NCBI RefSeq assembly: GCF_027925525.1
Contig: NZ_BSDJ01000003.1
Location: forward strand, 186,001 to 250,000
Reading direction: 5' to 3'
DNA: 64,000 nt
From: Paenibacillus tyrphae
GTDB lineage: Bacteria; Bacillota; Bacilli; Paenibacillales; NBRC-103111
Positions 8,580 through 17,423 of this stretch are shown in pieces. Position 1 is the first letter of the stretch. Every line of letters begins with the position of its first letter. Both the position numbers and the translations under genes were made by a program. A model generated the notes under the pieces. It saw only the letters and a list, made by a program, of their open reading frames with translations, did no database searches and was not told the DNA's origin.

Positions 8580-9065
8580 ATGAACAGGATGGAATCCGCG
8601 GATAAGCGGGGAGGCGCTTCTTACATTGCGTCTGCCGGTTCTCGCGCAAAAAGCTTCGTGCTATGGCGAGAAGTGGCCATGGCCTATATCTCCCCCGCCG
8701 TCATGGCGGGAATCGGAGGATTGGTTACCGCCGACAAGGGGCTTCAAATTGCGGCACTGACCACCATTGGCGGAGCATCGGCCTTGATCGCCTGGATGCT
8801 GGGCCTCTGGCTGCGAAGTGCGGGAGGCAAAAATCGTTGGATTGCCGGTGCGAATCGCCTGATTGTCACGGGTACTTTTACCTTGGGGGGTATTGCCTTC
8901 GGTTTATTGGCCGCCTGGGCGACGGCATATTTGTTCGGGATCCTGCGGCCGTTTGATCCTGCGGCTTGGGTTGATCGGGTGTGGCTCGATTTCCCGATGT
9001 CCGGAGCGATAGCAAGCACGATCATGATCTGGCGCTGGCGCTCACCGCAGCCAGAAACTAATTAA
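8580..9065 (+). CDS. Hypothetical membrane protein in the MarR regulon
   Basis: 161 aa with about four hydrophobic segments between residues 30 and 150. No family recognised. The start is supported by AAAGGAGCAAGTGC. The MarR-type box upstream and the oxidoreductase gene 18 nt downstream suggest a two-gene operon controlled by the MarR protein, possibly for stress or detoxification. Confidence 0.7.
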   Translation: MNRMESADKRGGASYIASAGSRAKSFVLWREVAMAYISPAVMAGIGGLVTADKGLQIAALTTIGGASALIAWMLGLWLRSAGGKNRWIAGANRLIVTGTFTLGGIAFGLLAAWATAYLFGILRPFDPAAWVDRVWLDFPMSGAIASTIMIWRWRSPQPETN

Positions 9066-9083
9066 TCAAAGGAGAAGATAAAG

Positions 9084-9950
9084 ATGATTGTTATTCTAGG
9101 AGCAACAGGTACGATTGGCAGTGCGCTTGTGAAACGTTTGGTTGATCTCGGTGTGCCCGCGCTGGCGCTGAGTAGAGAGCCGGAGAAGCTGCGGCATCAG
9201 CTTGGGGAGTGGGGCGGATCGACGATCGAGGTCGCAGCGGCCGACGCAGCCGATCCTGAGTCGATGCGGCGCGCTTTCGCAGGAGCCAGCCAGCTTTTCA
9301 TGGCGATGTCCAATAGTCCGAGACAAGTGGAGCTGGAGACTTCGATCATTCGTATGGCCGCAGATGCCGGAATAGGGCATATCGTAAAAATATCCAGTCC
9401 CGCCTACGACCCGAGCGCCCCGGTAGCCGTCGCGGGATGGCACCACAAAATCGAGAAAGTCTTGTCCGATTCCGGGCTCATACATACCGTGCTCCGTCCC
9501 TATGCGTTCATGCAAAACCTGCAGCGTCTGGCTCCGACCGTCGTCCACCAAGGGGTTTTCTACGGCTGCATGGGCGAAGCGGCGTGCAATTTCATTGACT
9601 GCCGGGATATTGCGGATGTTGCCGCAGAGGCGCTGACCAACCGCGAGGCCGCCGGCCATGTGTACACGCTTACCGGGGCGGAGGTTTTCAATTATCCGCA
9701 AATTGCGGACAAGCTGTCTGCCCTGCTCGGCAAGCCGGTCCGGTACATCAATATGGACCCCGAAGCGCTGCGCCGCGATCTGATGGAGTTCGGCCATATG
9801 CCTCTCTGGCTCGCGAACCATGTGACGGAAATTCAGTCCATGTCGGTGGCGCTGCCGGAAGAGCCAACAGATACCGTGAAGCGTCTGCTCGGTAGAGAGC
9901 CGCGCACGCTGGATGCTTTTCTGCGCGAGCATGTGGAACTGTTCAGGTAA
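9084..9950 (+). CDS. NmrA/SDR-type NAD(P)-binding oxidoreductase
   Basis: 288 aa atypical short-chain dehydrogenase of the NmrA-like group. The N-terminal dinucleotide motif is GATGTIG (6-12). The sequence continues with the family pattern: FMAMSNSPRQVELE, a KISSPAYD strand, a PYAFMQNLQRL active-site region, then the substrate-binding half with NREAAGHVYTLTGAE. Homologues act as NAD(P)H sensors, quinone oxidoreductases or azoreductases. AAAGGAGAAG precedes the ATG. It is probably in an operon with the 8580 membrane protein and induced through the MarR repressor. Confidence 0.88.
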   Translation: MIVILGATGTIGSALVKRLVDLGVPALALSREPEKLRHQLGEWGGSTIEVAAADAADPESMRRAFAGASQLFMAMSNSPRQVELETSIIRMAADAGIGHIVKISSPAYDPSAPVAVAGWHHKIEKVLSDSGLIHTVLRPYAFMQNLQRLAPTVVHQGVFYGCMGEAACNFIDCRDIADVAAEALTNREAAGHVYTLTGAEVFNYPQIADKLSALLGKPVRYINMDPEALRRDLMEFGHMPLWLANHVTEIQSMSVALPEEPTDTVKRLLGREPRTLDAFLREHVELFR

Positions 9951-10010
9951 CATTTACGGCCTGGTATGCTTCCATGAGAAGCCGCCCGGGCCGTTCTTTG
10001 CTTACCGGCT

Positions 10011-10130
10011 TCAAACTTTAAAACGCTGGATCGCTTGCTGAAGCTCTTGAGCCATCTCCAGCAAGTGCCCGGCCGACACCGCGATCTCCGCCATGGCATC
10101 GAGCTGCTTGCTGCTGGCTCCGGATAGACG
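10011..10130 (-). pseudogene. C-terminal remnant of a methyl-accepting chemotaxis protein
   Basis: Minus-strand translation ending at TCA 10011-10013 gives SSKQLDAMAEIA and then LLEMAQELQQAIQRFKV, the typical C-terminal end of a chemoreceptor signalling domain. The frame breaks down within about 40 codons upstream and no start or signalling hairpin tip is left. It reads as a decayed fragment, perhaps after a deletion fused it to the riboswitch region. Confidence 0.6.
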
Positions 10131-10303
10131 CCTCGTCGTCCGCAAAAAGGTTCGTCAGCAGATTTAGGGGTGTATGGTTCTTGAACAATGGGTCTGCGAC
10201 GGGGGATCGCTGATAATGTTCGTGATTTTCTTTTGTATTGGACGAGATGACAGGACTAACGTGTAATTTTTCTGTAAAACACGAACAAAATTAAGAGAAT
10301 ACC

Positions 10304-10332
10304 TTGACACCGATCTGAAATTCCGGTAACGT
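10304..10332 (+). promoter_or_regulatory. Promoter of the riboswitch transcript
   Basis: TTGACA (10304-10309), 17 nt, TAACGT (10327-10332). Positioned about 40 nt before the aptamer. Confidence 0.5.
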
Positions 10333-10370
10333 AATTTACGTAAACCGAATAAGCGTCACAGATGAGACTG

Positions 10371-10435
10371 TTCGTATATCTTCGGCATGACGGGCCGGGG
10401 GTCTCTACAAGGAACCGACAATTCCTGGCTACGAG
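10371..10435 (+). promoter_or_regulatory. Purine (guanine-class) riboswitch aptamer
   Basis: Matches the purine riboswitch fold: P1 TCGTA (10372-10376) with TACGA (10430-10434); P2 CTTCGGC with GCCGGGG; conserved GTCTCTAC core; P3 AGGAA with TTCCT. The residue before the J3/1 TAC is C (10429), the guanine/hypoxanthine-specific base; adenine riboswitches have T there. Confidence 0.85.
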
Positions 10436-10475
10436 CGGCGGGTTTTCCATACCCGTTCGAGGCCGGGATTTTTTG
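10424..10475 (+). terminator. Riboswitch expression platform with T-run
   Basis: GCCGGG (10462-10467) precedes T6 (10469-10474). It can pair with CCTGGC (10424-10429) of the aptamer, with CGGGT/ACCCG (10439-10443/10451-10455) forming the inner stem. If so, ligand-stabilised aptamer would break the terminator (an ON switch), but ACCCGT (10451-10456) can also pair downstream with ACGGGT, so the direction of control is not settled. Confidence 0.45.
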
Positions 10476-10528
10476 CGTCTCCGGACGGGTAGGCACGAGA
10501 TTATTCGTTCGATGGAGGGAAAGCGAAA

Positions 10529-11962
10529 ATGGGCAATCGCTTTGATGTGATTATTGTTGGAGCCGGACCGGCGGGGATTTTTGCCGCTTATGAGCTGACG
10601 TTGAAAGCGCCTCACAAACGCGTTTTGTTAATTGATAAAGGACACGATATCGATAGCCGGCGGTGTCCGATTCTGGAAGAGAAGATCCGGCTCTGTCCTC
10701 CTCCGGCGGGGAAAAAGGAGTACGCGGGCTGTCTGCCGGCCTGTTCGATTACGGGCGGGTTCGGCGGAGCGGGCGCTTACAGCGATGGGAAGTTTAACAT
10801 TACGACGGAATTCGGCGGATGGCTGACCGATTATTTGCCGCCGTCGCAGGTGCTGGAGCTTATTCGTTACGTCGACGGCCTCAATCTGCGGCACGGCGCT
10901 CCCGATACGATCACCGATCCGATGACCGAGGTTGTGCGCTCGATCGAGCAGCGCGGCTACGCGGCCGGACTCAAGCTTCTGCGGGCGCAGGTCAGGCATC
11001 TGGGGACCGAGAAAAATTTGCAAATTCTGAAGTCGATCAACGACTATTTGAAGCGGCATGTCGAGATGCGGTTCAAGACGGAAGTGGCCGACGTGCTGAC
11101 GGTGAAAGAAGCGGAAGGCTACCGGGTGCAAGGCGTCGTGCTGTCCAGCGGCGAGGAGCTGGAAGCGGACGCTGTGATCGTCGCGCCGGGGCGGGACGGT
11201 TCGGCGTGGCTGACGGAAATTCTCCGCAAGCGACGCATTCCGATGTTCAATAACCAAGTGGATGTCGGCGTTCGGGTGGAGACGTCCGATGTGGTCATGC
11301 GCGAAATTAACGAGCATTTGTACGAGGGCAAATTTATTTTCAACACATCGGTCGGGACGCGGGTGCGGACGTTCTGCAGCAATCCGTCAGGCCATGTCGT
11401 GGTCGAGAACCACAGCGGGGTGATGGCGGCGAACGGGCATGCTTTCAAGGACCCGGCGCTTGGCTCGCTTAATACGAACTTCGCGCTGCTCGTCTCCCAC
11501 CGGTTTACCGAGCCGTTCGACAAGCCGAACGAGTACGCGCGGGAAATCTGCAAGCGGGCGAACGATTTGTCGGGCGGCGGCGTGATCGTTCAGAAGTACG
11601 GCGACATCATTCGCGGCCGGCGCTCGACGGTCGGGCGCATTCAGGAAGGATTTCTGGAGCCGACGCTGAAGGAGGCCGTTCCAGGGGATCTGGGTCTCGT
11701 GCTTCCGTACAATACGATGAAAAGTCTGATCGAAATGGTCGAAGCGCTCGATAAAGTGACGCCGGGCATCGCATCGGATCATACGCTGTTCTACGGCGTG
11801 GAGGCGAAGTTCTATTCGGCCCGGCCGAAGCTGAGCGAGCACCTTGAAACGGTGATCGGCGGCTTGTACTGCGGCGGCGACGGCGCAGGCGTGACCCGGG
11901 GGTTGGCCCAAGCGGGCGCAGCCGGCGTGTGGATAGCCCGGTCGATTGTGGAGCGGATGTAG
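10529..11962 (+). CDS. FAD-dependent dehydrogenase, COG2509 family
   Basis: 477 aa flavoprotein. The N-terminal dinucleotide-binding fold is DVIIVGAGPAGIFAAYEL with an acidic strand end (LLIDKG), followed by GGFGGAGAYSDGK, an ATG-like strand (ADAVIVAPG) and the C-terminal GGLYCGGDGAGVTRGLAQAGA FAD motif. The cysteine cluster RRCPILE...CPPPAGKKEYAGCLPACS near the N-terminus is typical of this uncharacterised family. Substrate unknown. GGAGGG precedes the ATG. The upstream guanine-class riboswitch implies a link to purine metabolism or salvage. Confidence 0.9.
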   Translation: MGNRFDVIIVGAGPAGIFAAYELTLKAPHKRVLLIDKGHDIDSRRCPILEEKIRLCPPPAGKKEYAGCLPACSITGGFGGAGAYSDGKFNITTEFGGWLTDYLPPSQVLELIRYVDGLNLRHGAPDTITDPMTEVVRSIEQRGYAAGLKLLRAQVRHLGTEKNLQILKSINDYLKRHVEMRFKTEVADVLTVKEAEGYRVQGVVLSSGEELEADAVIVAPGRDGSAWLTEILRKRRIPMFNNQVDVGVRVETSDVVMREINEHLYEGKFIFNTSVGTRVRTFCSNPSGHVVVENHSGVMAANGHAFKDPALGSLNTNFALLVSHRFTEPFDKPNEYAREICKRANDLSGGGVIVQKYGDIIRGRRSTVGRIQEGFLEPTLKEAVPGDLGLVLPYNTMKSLIEMVEALDKVTPGIASDHTLFYGVEAKFYSARPKLSEHLETVIGGLYCGGDGAGVTRGLAQAGAAGVWIARSIVERM

Positions 11963-11980
11963 GCAGAGATGACAAGGCGG

Positions 11981-12015
11981 AAGCCGAAGGAGCCGGGGGC
12001 TGCTTCGGCTTTTTC
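11981..12015 (+). terminator. Terminator after the COG2509 gene
   Basis: AAGCCGAAG (11981-11989) pairs with CTTCGGCTT (12003-12011), followed by T5. Confidence 0.8.
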
Positions 12016-12133
12016 GCTAGCCGGGCTTCGTCTGAGGGAGCTGTGGAAGACTGTGCCTCGCCGCATGCATAAACGCAGAACTTCCGGAACATCCTGTAAA
12101 CCGACAATCTTATCGGGAAGGAAGCCGAAATCC

Positions 12134-12757
12134 ATGACCGACAACGATCCAATCGCTCTGCCGGAGGAAGCCACACCGCCGTATGCGGCCTCCTGCCAGC
12201 TATGCGAGCTGGCGAATCAGCGCGCTCGCGTTATATGGGGGGAAGGCAATCCGGAAGGCCGGGTCATCATGCTGCTGGATAATCCCGGGGCGCGGGAGGA
12301 CCGGGAGGGCCGCGCTTTCGTCTGCGGTACCCGTGCCACGCTGCAGCTCGGTGCGGCGGAGGCGGGACTCGATATGAACGACGTTTACGTGACCTATGTG
12401 TTGAAATGCCGGCCGATTCGCAAATACGACAAAGAAGCCGCGAGGAATAGCTGCCGGGCACACTTGCTTTCGCAGTTGGAACTGAAGCGGCCGAAGCTTA
12501 TGATCTGCTTGGGGAACGTGGCGGTACAGGCGTTTTTTCAAGATCCGGAAGCGGAGGTCAAGCGGCTCAGGGGGAGCTGGTACGATATCGGCGGGCTGCC
12601 GACGACCGTCAGCTATCATCCGCTCGCCGTCCGGCGCAGGCCGGGACTTATGCGTTTGTTCGTGGAGGACCTGAAACGGGTAGCTGTAAGGTCGGCTGAA
12701 GCCGTCACGGAAGCAAGTGCCCCGTCAGACGGACCGCGGTCGGAGAAGGGGAGCTGA
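12134..12757 (+). CDS. Family IV (Fe-S) uracil-DNA glycosylase
   Basis: 207 aa. It removes uracil from DNA as the first step of base-excision repair. Four cysteines sit with the spacing of the family's 4Fe-4S cluster: C21, C24, C92 and C107. The active-site strand GEGNP..GRVIMLLDNPGAREDREGRAFV corresponds to motif A (G-E-x-P-G-x-x-E-D-x-x-G-x-P-F-V), and SYHPLAVRRRP to the C-terminal H-P motif. GGAAGGAAG precedes ATG 12134; the earlier in-frame start at 11969 runs through the terminator and is rejected. A hydrophilic tail follows residue 190. Confidence 0.9.
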   Translation: MTDNDPIALPEEATPPYAASCQLCELANQRARVIWGEGNPEGRVIMLLDNPGAREDREGRAFVCGTRATLQLGAAEAGLDMNDVYVTYVLKCRPIRKYDKEAARNSCRAHLLSQLELKRPKLMICLGNVAVQAFFQDPEAEVKRLRGSWYDIGGLPTTVSYHPLAVRRRPGLMRLFVEDLKRVAVRSAEAVTEASAPSDGPRSEKGS

Positions 12758-13040
12758 CGGATCGAAGAAGTCCGTCTCGCGGTTCGTCCGCGATGACCCG
12801 CAAGAGGGAAGCTGTGCTGGTTTGCGATGCGTGATCGGGTCAGGGTGCCTATCCGTAGAAACGGCTCCGGTGAAAAGCCGAATGATTAGCTTGTCCTTCC
12901 TCGGGGTAAGAAGCTGTGTAGCGGAAAGCTGCCAGAGGCGCCGATTCGGGCGGGCCCGCGTCGAAGCGCGGCAGGCCGTCCGGCTTCGAAACGCCGACGA
13001 ACCGCTTGTCGGTTCGTTACCAACCGAGGAGGTCATGACC

Positions 13041-13586
13041 ATGAACAACGAGAAAAAAATCGTAGGCGTGTTCCAGACCGAGCAGGAAGCGATTCGGGCT
13101 ATCGAAGGCTTGAAAAGGCAAGGTTATCGGGCGGATGAGATATCCGTGATTGCGAAGGATAAGAAGGACGTATCCGCCGTGGCGGATCAGACCGGGTCCA
13201 AAGCGCCGGAGGGTGCCGCCGCAGGCGCGGCTACAGGCGGCATGCTGGGCGGGATCGCCGGGCTGTTGGCCGGGATTGGCGCGCTCGCAATCCCGGGCGT
13301 AGGGCCGATTATTGCGGCTGGCCCAATTGCGGCGACCTTAACCGGGGCGGCTGTCGGCGCGGGGGCCGGCGGGATCGTCGGCGGATTGATCGGCATGGGA
13401 ATTCCTGAGGACGAAGCGAAGCGCTACAACGAATTTGTGAAGGAAGGGAGCATCCTTGTGCTTGTAGACTCCCGGGCTGACCTTGACAACGAGGTATACG
13501 ATACGTTCCGTGCCAATAACTCGAGGAATGCGAGCACCTACGATGCCGATTACGGAGCGGAAGTCGGGTCCCGCAGACTGCGTTGA
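13041..13586 (+). CDS. General stress protein 17M (YflT)-type protein
   Basis: 181 aa. The N-terminal half (KKIVGVFQTEQEAIRAIEGLKRQGYRADEISVIAKD) is the YflT/GSP17M ferredoxin-like domain. The centre (about 60-125) is a Gly/Ala-rich hydrophobic stretch typical of glycine-zipper proteins that insert in membranes. The C-terminal part repeats a YflT-like strand (EGSILVLVDSRAD). It is probably a sigma-B-type or general stress protein. GGAGG stands eight bases before ATG 13041; ATG 13035 is too close to it. The open frame continuing upstream to 12717 is chance. Confidence 0.85.
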   Translation: MNNEKKIVGVFQTEQEAIRAIEGLKRQGYRADEISVIAKDKKDVSAVADQTGSKAPEGAAAGAATGGMLGGIAGLLAGIGALAIPGVGPIIAAGPIAATLTGAAVGAGAGGIVGGLIGMGIPEDEAKRYNEFVKEGSILVLVDSRADLDNEVYDTFRANNSRNASTYDADYGAEVGSRRLR

Positions 13587-13618
13587 TCCGCCGCGTTCTT
13601 GAGGAAGCTGGTGTTCGT

Positions 13619-13664
13619 GGAAGCCTTGTCCGGGTCGTATTCCCGGCCGGGGCTTCTTTTTTTG
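13619..13664 (+). terminator. Terminator after the stress protein gene
   Basis: GAAGCC...GGCTTC with an inner CCGGG/CCCGG stem, then T7. Confidence 0.8.
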
Positions 13665-13740
13665 TCTATTATTTGGTATGTCTCTCATTACATGTCTCTA
13701 AGGGTCTGGCCCGAGACGGAAGCGGCGGTTGAAATGAAAA

Positions 13741-13772
13741 AACGCCAGTCCGACGGGGAATGGCGTCATTTT
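13741..13772 (+). terminator. Hairpin with weak T-run
   Basis: AACGCCA (13741-13747) pairs with TGGCGT (13761-13766), followed by CATTTT. No gene is supported between 13587 and 13954; this hairpin may end a short or lost transcript. Confidence 0.4.
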
Positions 13773-13954
13773 GCTGTGATGGACCTGGCCGGGGCTGCGG
13801 AGCCGGCCTTATCCGTTGCCGGCTGTTTGCCGGGTATCCATAAGCTGCGCCGGAAACGATAAGACAGATCGGCGAGCGGATATTGATGCACCCCCGGCGA
13901 GTTCGCAGAGCTTGAAACGTAAGCTGCTTGCTGTCCTTCGCAGGTGGGCGGGGC

Positions 13955-14428
13955 CTATTGCCGCGAGAAGCCTTCCTCTGCTAAATACTCTTCGGCTTCC
14001 CCGTACGTTTCGAAGGCCGCTTCGAGATTCAAACCGGCATAGACGCACCACAGCTCGTTCTCGTACAGCAGTATCAAAGTCTGCTTTTCCGGACCGATCC
14101 AGCGTTCTTCGATTTCCGCGTCGTCGGTGACGACTTGTTCCTTTACTGTCTTGGGCGCAAGGGAGCGGATCGAGGCTTCGACAATCGAGCGAAGCTCGTC
14201 TGCGGTGAAATCCCGGATGTTCACCATTCCCCGCTCATCGATGTCGTAACCGGACAGATGACCGGCATAGACGAAGCCGTTGCCGTTCGGATGCAAATGA
14301 TAGACGACGGTCTTCTTGTCATAAGCGCTCTGCTCATAATGATAGTTTACCCGGCCCAAGGACACGTTTTTCCTCTCCAGCTCCGCAAACGATTCGATTA
14401 CAGCGATCTTTTCCTCAAACGTCAGCAT
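13955..14428 (-). CDS. Conserved hypothetical protein
   Basis: 157 aa, acidic, soluble, with no signal peptide or membrane segment. The pattern of alternating strands and helices (HLHPNGNGFVYAGHLSGYDIDERGMVNIRDFTADELRSIVEASIRSL) suggests a compact alpha/beta protein, but I do not recognise a family. AGAGGAAAAT precedes the ATG. It is alone, convergent with the stress protein gene and divergent from glutamate dehydrogenase. Confidence 0.75.
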   Translation of the reverse strand: MLTFEEKIAVIESFAELERKNVSLGRVNYHYEQSAYDKKTVVYHLHPNGNGFVYAGHLSGYDIDERGMVNIRDFTADELRSIVEASIRSLAPKTVKEQVVTDDAEIEERWIGPEKQTLILLYENELWCVYAGLNLEAAFETYGEAEEYLAEEGFSRQ

Positions 14429-14573
14429 ATTTTCCTCTTTCCATCAGATAAATTTTGAATAGATGTCAATTATATTATACATTATTTTTAGAGTAAAAAT
14501 AACAAATAGTGAAAGGTTTTTTGAAGTTTTCTGACGCTTATTGTAATTTGCGGAATTTTGTCAAAAAAAACGG

Positions 14574-14602
14574 TTGAAAGTGGAAGTCGATACCTATAGA
14601 AT
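14574..14602 (+). promoter_or_regulatory. Sigma-A promoter of the glutamate dehydrogenase gene
   Basis: TTGAAA (14574-14579), 17 nt, TAGAAT (14597-14602), about 60 nt before the start codon. Confidence 0.65.
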
Positions 14603-14662
14603 AAAAAACAACTCATTATTTCAGTATTACGTTAAAGCATAGAAGGAGATGGAGATGAATCG

Positions 14663-15925
14663 ATGACTGTAACTACACTGACTGCCGAAAATCTAAATCC
14701 GTTTAAAATCGCCCAAAGGCAAATCGAGCATGCGGCTTCTCTACTAAACTTGCCCAAAGAGGCCGTAGAAATTCTGAAGCACCCAAAACGGGTACTGTCC
14801 GTCACGTTCCCCGTGAAGATGGACAACGGCGAAGTTCGCGTATTTGAAGGTTACCGCTCCCAGCATAACGATGCGGTCGGTCCGACGAAGGGCGGCATCC
14901 GGTTCCATCCGGATGTAACGCTGGACGAGGTTAAGGCGCTGTCGATGTGGATGAGCTTCAAATGCGGCGTTGTCGGCCTCCCGTACGGCGGCGGCAAGGG
15001 CGGAGTCATCTGCGACCCGCGCGAGATGAGCAAGGGCGAGCTGGAGCGTGTCAGCCGGGGATTCATGGAAGCGATCGCCGATATCGTCGGACCGGAGAAA
15101 GACATTCCGGCGCCGGACGTGTACACGACTCCGCAAATTATGGGCTGGATGATGGATACGTTCAGCCGTTTGAAGGGTTTCAACAGCCCAGGCGTCATTA
15201 CCGGCAAGCCGCTGATTATCGGGGGCTCGAAGGGAAGAAACGAAGCGACGGCCCGCGGCTGCGTCTTCACGATTCAAGAGGCGCTGAAGGATATGGGCAA
15301 GACGCCGGAAGGCGCTACGGTAGCGATTCAAGGCTTCGGCAATGCCGGCCGGATTGCGGCGAAGCTGCTGTCGGATCTGGGCTGCCGCGTTGTGGCCGTC
15401 AGCGACTCGCGCGGCGCGATTTATGACCCGCAAGGACTGGATTTGAACCGCGTGGAAGAGCTGAAGGATCAGGGAGACCTGTCGGCCTACGGCGCGTCGT
15501 TCGCTATTCAACCGGAGAAGCTGCTGGAGCTGGACGTCGATATTTTGGTGCCGGCTGCGCTTGAGAATGTCATTACATCGGCCAATGCCGCTCAGATCAA
15601 AGCGCGCATCGTGGCGGAAGCAGCCAACGGACCGACGACGCCGGAAGCGGACGAAATTTTGTTCGGCAATGGTGTAAAAGTGATTCCGGATATTTTGGCG
15701 AATGCCGGCGGCGTGACGGTTTCCTATTTCGAATGGGTTCAGAACCTGATGAACTATTACTGGAGCGAAGAAGAGGTAAACCTCAAGCTCAAGACGGCGA
15801 TGACGGAAGCGTATCGCGCGGTTCAGGATCTGGCCACCCAATACAAAACCGATCTGCGTACGGCCGCTTACATGATCTCGATGGAGCGGATTTCCAAAGC
15901 GATGGAAGCCCGCGGCTGGGTGTAA
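14663..15925 (+). CDS. NAD-dependent glutamate dehydrogenase (Glu/Leu/Phe/Val dehydrogenase)
   Basis: 420 aa, hexameric-type GDH of RocG/GudB length. It interconverts glutamate and 2-oxoglutarate plus ammonia, the main catabolic route for glutamate in Bacillales. The glutamate-binding KGGIRFHPDV, catalytic K112 in LPYGGGKGG and D152 in PAPDVYT are present; the Rossmann motif is GFGNAG (~216-221), and the acidic residue ending beta-2 points to NAD. AGAAGGAGATGGAG precedes the ATG. It is monocistronic, with a strong promoter and a stem-loop downstream. Confidence 0.95.
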   Translation: MTVTTLTAENLNPFKIAQRQIEHAASLLNLPKEAVEILKHPKRVLSVTFPVKMDNGEVRVFEGYRSQHNDAVGPTKGGIRFHPDVTLDEVKALSMWMSFKCGVVGLPYGGGKGGVICDPREMSKGELERVSRGFMEAIADIVGPEKDIPAPDVYTTPQIMGWMMDTFSRLKGFNSPGVITGKPLIIGGSKGRNEATARGCVFTIQEALKDMGKTPEGATVAIQGFGNAGRIAAKLLSDLGCRVVAVSDSRGAIYDPQGLDLNRVEELKDQGDLSAYGASFAIQPEKLLELDVDILVPAALENVITSANAAQIKARIVAEAANGPTTPEADEILFGNGVKVIPDILANAGGVTVSYFEWVQNLMNYYWSEEEVNLKLKTAMTEAYRAVQDLATQYKTDLRTAAYMISMERISKAMEARGWV

Positions 15926-15960
15926 GCGTACAGGCGGAATCGAATATGCAATAAAACAGT

Positions 15961-16008
15961 CGCCGTCAGCGGCCTTGTACCTCGCCTGGTACAGGAGCGC
16001 TGGCGGCG
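15961..16008. terminator. Stem-loop between convergent genes
   Basis: CGCC..CAGCG...CGCTGGCGGCG with an inner TGTACC/GGTACA stem. The T-run is weak (GATTTG), so it may act as an RNA-stabilising hairpin or inefficient bidirectional terminator between gdh and the MFS gene. Confidence 0.5.
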
Positions 16009-16055
16009 ATTTGTATGAAGCCGGGGTTCGGTTTGGAACAGTAGCGGGCCTCCGT

Positions 16056-17351
16056 TCAGGCCTGTGCGACAGAAGGCCGACTGGCTTCGCGCTTGCTCCG
16101 GCTACGGAGATGCAGCCAGGCGTAGCCGGCGGCCACGAGTGCGGCAATCGTGATGTTCACCCCGATCAGCGACTGGTAGTTGCCGAAGCCGTCGAACAAA
16201 AATCCGGCGACCAACGCCCCGATAATGCCGCCCGCTTGGTGAAACAGCAGAAGAAAGCCGGTCTGCGTCGACGTTCCTTTGAGCGTCTCCCCGGCAAGCA
16301 GCAGTCCTCCCGGAATAGCGCCGATATAGGTTGCGCCGAACAAGACGGAGAACAGAACCGGAGACAAATCTAGATGAAACCAGAGCAGCGTGAACCCGAG
16401 GACCCGGAAGCCGTATAATACGGCCAGGGCGAGCGCCCGCGAAATACGGTCCAATAAATAGCCGAAAACGAACGAGCCGGCCACCTCCATGACCCCGAGG
16501 AGACTGAGCGCCGATGCAATCATTGTGCCGGGAACGTGCGCATGCTGATGAATGGCTACCATGTTCATTTCGACGGTGCCCATGTTGAACCCGCAGGTGA
16601 ATAAAGCGAACATGACGACCGGGATAACCGGGGAGCCGAAGTAAGGCACGAATTTCTCCCTCAGCCTGCGCAGCGGTAGCCCGGACCGGGAGGGGGCGGC
16701 TGCTTGGCCCGTTTCTTCCGGCTGACCTGAAGCTTCTGCGGCCTGATCCGGCGCTCCGGAGTCCGCCCCTTTCCCGGAATTCCTCCCGTCGCGGATGAAC
16801 AACAGCGTACTGGGGAGAACGAGTCCGATCCCGAGTGCGGCGGTGATAAGGAAGGCGTATTCCCACGTAAGCTGTCCTTCGTAGCTGATGAAGATCGGGC
16901 TGACGATAGCGAGGCCCAGCGGCGAAGCGCTGTTAATGATCGTCATGGCTTTCGCCCGGTGGCGCTCGAACCAATGGAGCACGAGCGTGAACACTGTGGT
17001 CGAACCGATCCCGACAAGACCGGTAATGATGCCGTAGCCGATAAAGAAGGCGACGGGATGATGTATGAAAAAGACCACGCTGGAGCCCGTCGCACCGAGC
17101 AGCGTGCTGAGCACCATCACCTTTTTGACACCGTATCGATCGACCAGCCACCCGCCGAGCGGCATACACAACGCAGCGATCAGCAGGTTCAGCGACCAGG
17201 ACAGCGAAATGAAGCTGCGCCCCACGGCGAAATCCTCGGTAATGGCTGCTTGGTAGTATGCCATGACGAATCGGGATAACGCTGTAATACAGCCGAAAAC
17301 CCAGAGGACCGCGAGAAGCCCCCAGGCGTACTTTTTCTCTCCAAACCACAT
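16056..17351 (-). CDS. Major facilitator superfamily transporter
   Basis: 431 aa with twelve predicted membrane spans and a polar central loop (~190-240, RNSGKGADSGAPDQAAEASGQ region), typical of MFS. GGWLVDRYGVKKVM is the loop 2-3 signature and GYLLDRISRA its counterpart in the second half. It resembles the oxalate/formate and monocarboxylate-type group, but the substrate is not evident. GGGAGGG is seven bases before ATG 17351; starts further upstream would run across the divergent promoter. It faces a MocR-type regulator, which probably controls it. Confidence 0.87.
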   Translation of the reverse strand: MWFGEKKYAWGLLAVLWVFGCITALSRFVMAYYQAAITEDFAVGRSFISLSWSLNLLIAALCMPLGGWLVDRYGVKKVMVLSTLLGATGSSVVFFIHHPVAFFIGYGIITGLVGIGSTTVFTLVLHWFERHRAKAMTIINSASPLGLAIVSPIFISYEGQLTWEYAFLITAALGIGLVLPSTLLFIRDGRNSGKGADSGAPDQAAEASGQPEETGQAAAPSRSGLPLRRLREKFVPYFGSPVIPVVMFALFTCGFNMGTVEMNMVAIHQHAHVPGTMIASALSLLGVMEVAGSFVFGYLLDRISRALALAVLYGFRVLGFTLLWFHLDLSPVLFSVLFGATYIGAIPGGLLLAGETLKGTSTQTGFLLLFHQAGGIIGALVAGFLFDGFGNYQSLIGVNITIAALVAAGYAWLHLRSRSKREASRPSVAQA

Positions 17352-17423
17352 GCGGAAGCCCTCCCTGACCTGACGATTTTGTTCTAATGAGAGCATAAAA
17401 GAGTCGGCGGAGATTGTATGCAT

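Noticed and set aside
12717..13040. In-frame upstream extension of the YflT-type protein
   Set aside because: Arg-rich, no domain, and the GGAGG directly before ATG 13041 defines the start.
14744..16147. 467-codon open frame on the minus strand
   Set aside because: Mirror of glutamate dehydrogenase caused by GC-rich codon use; Arg/His-rich with no domain.
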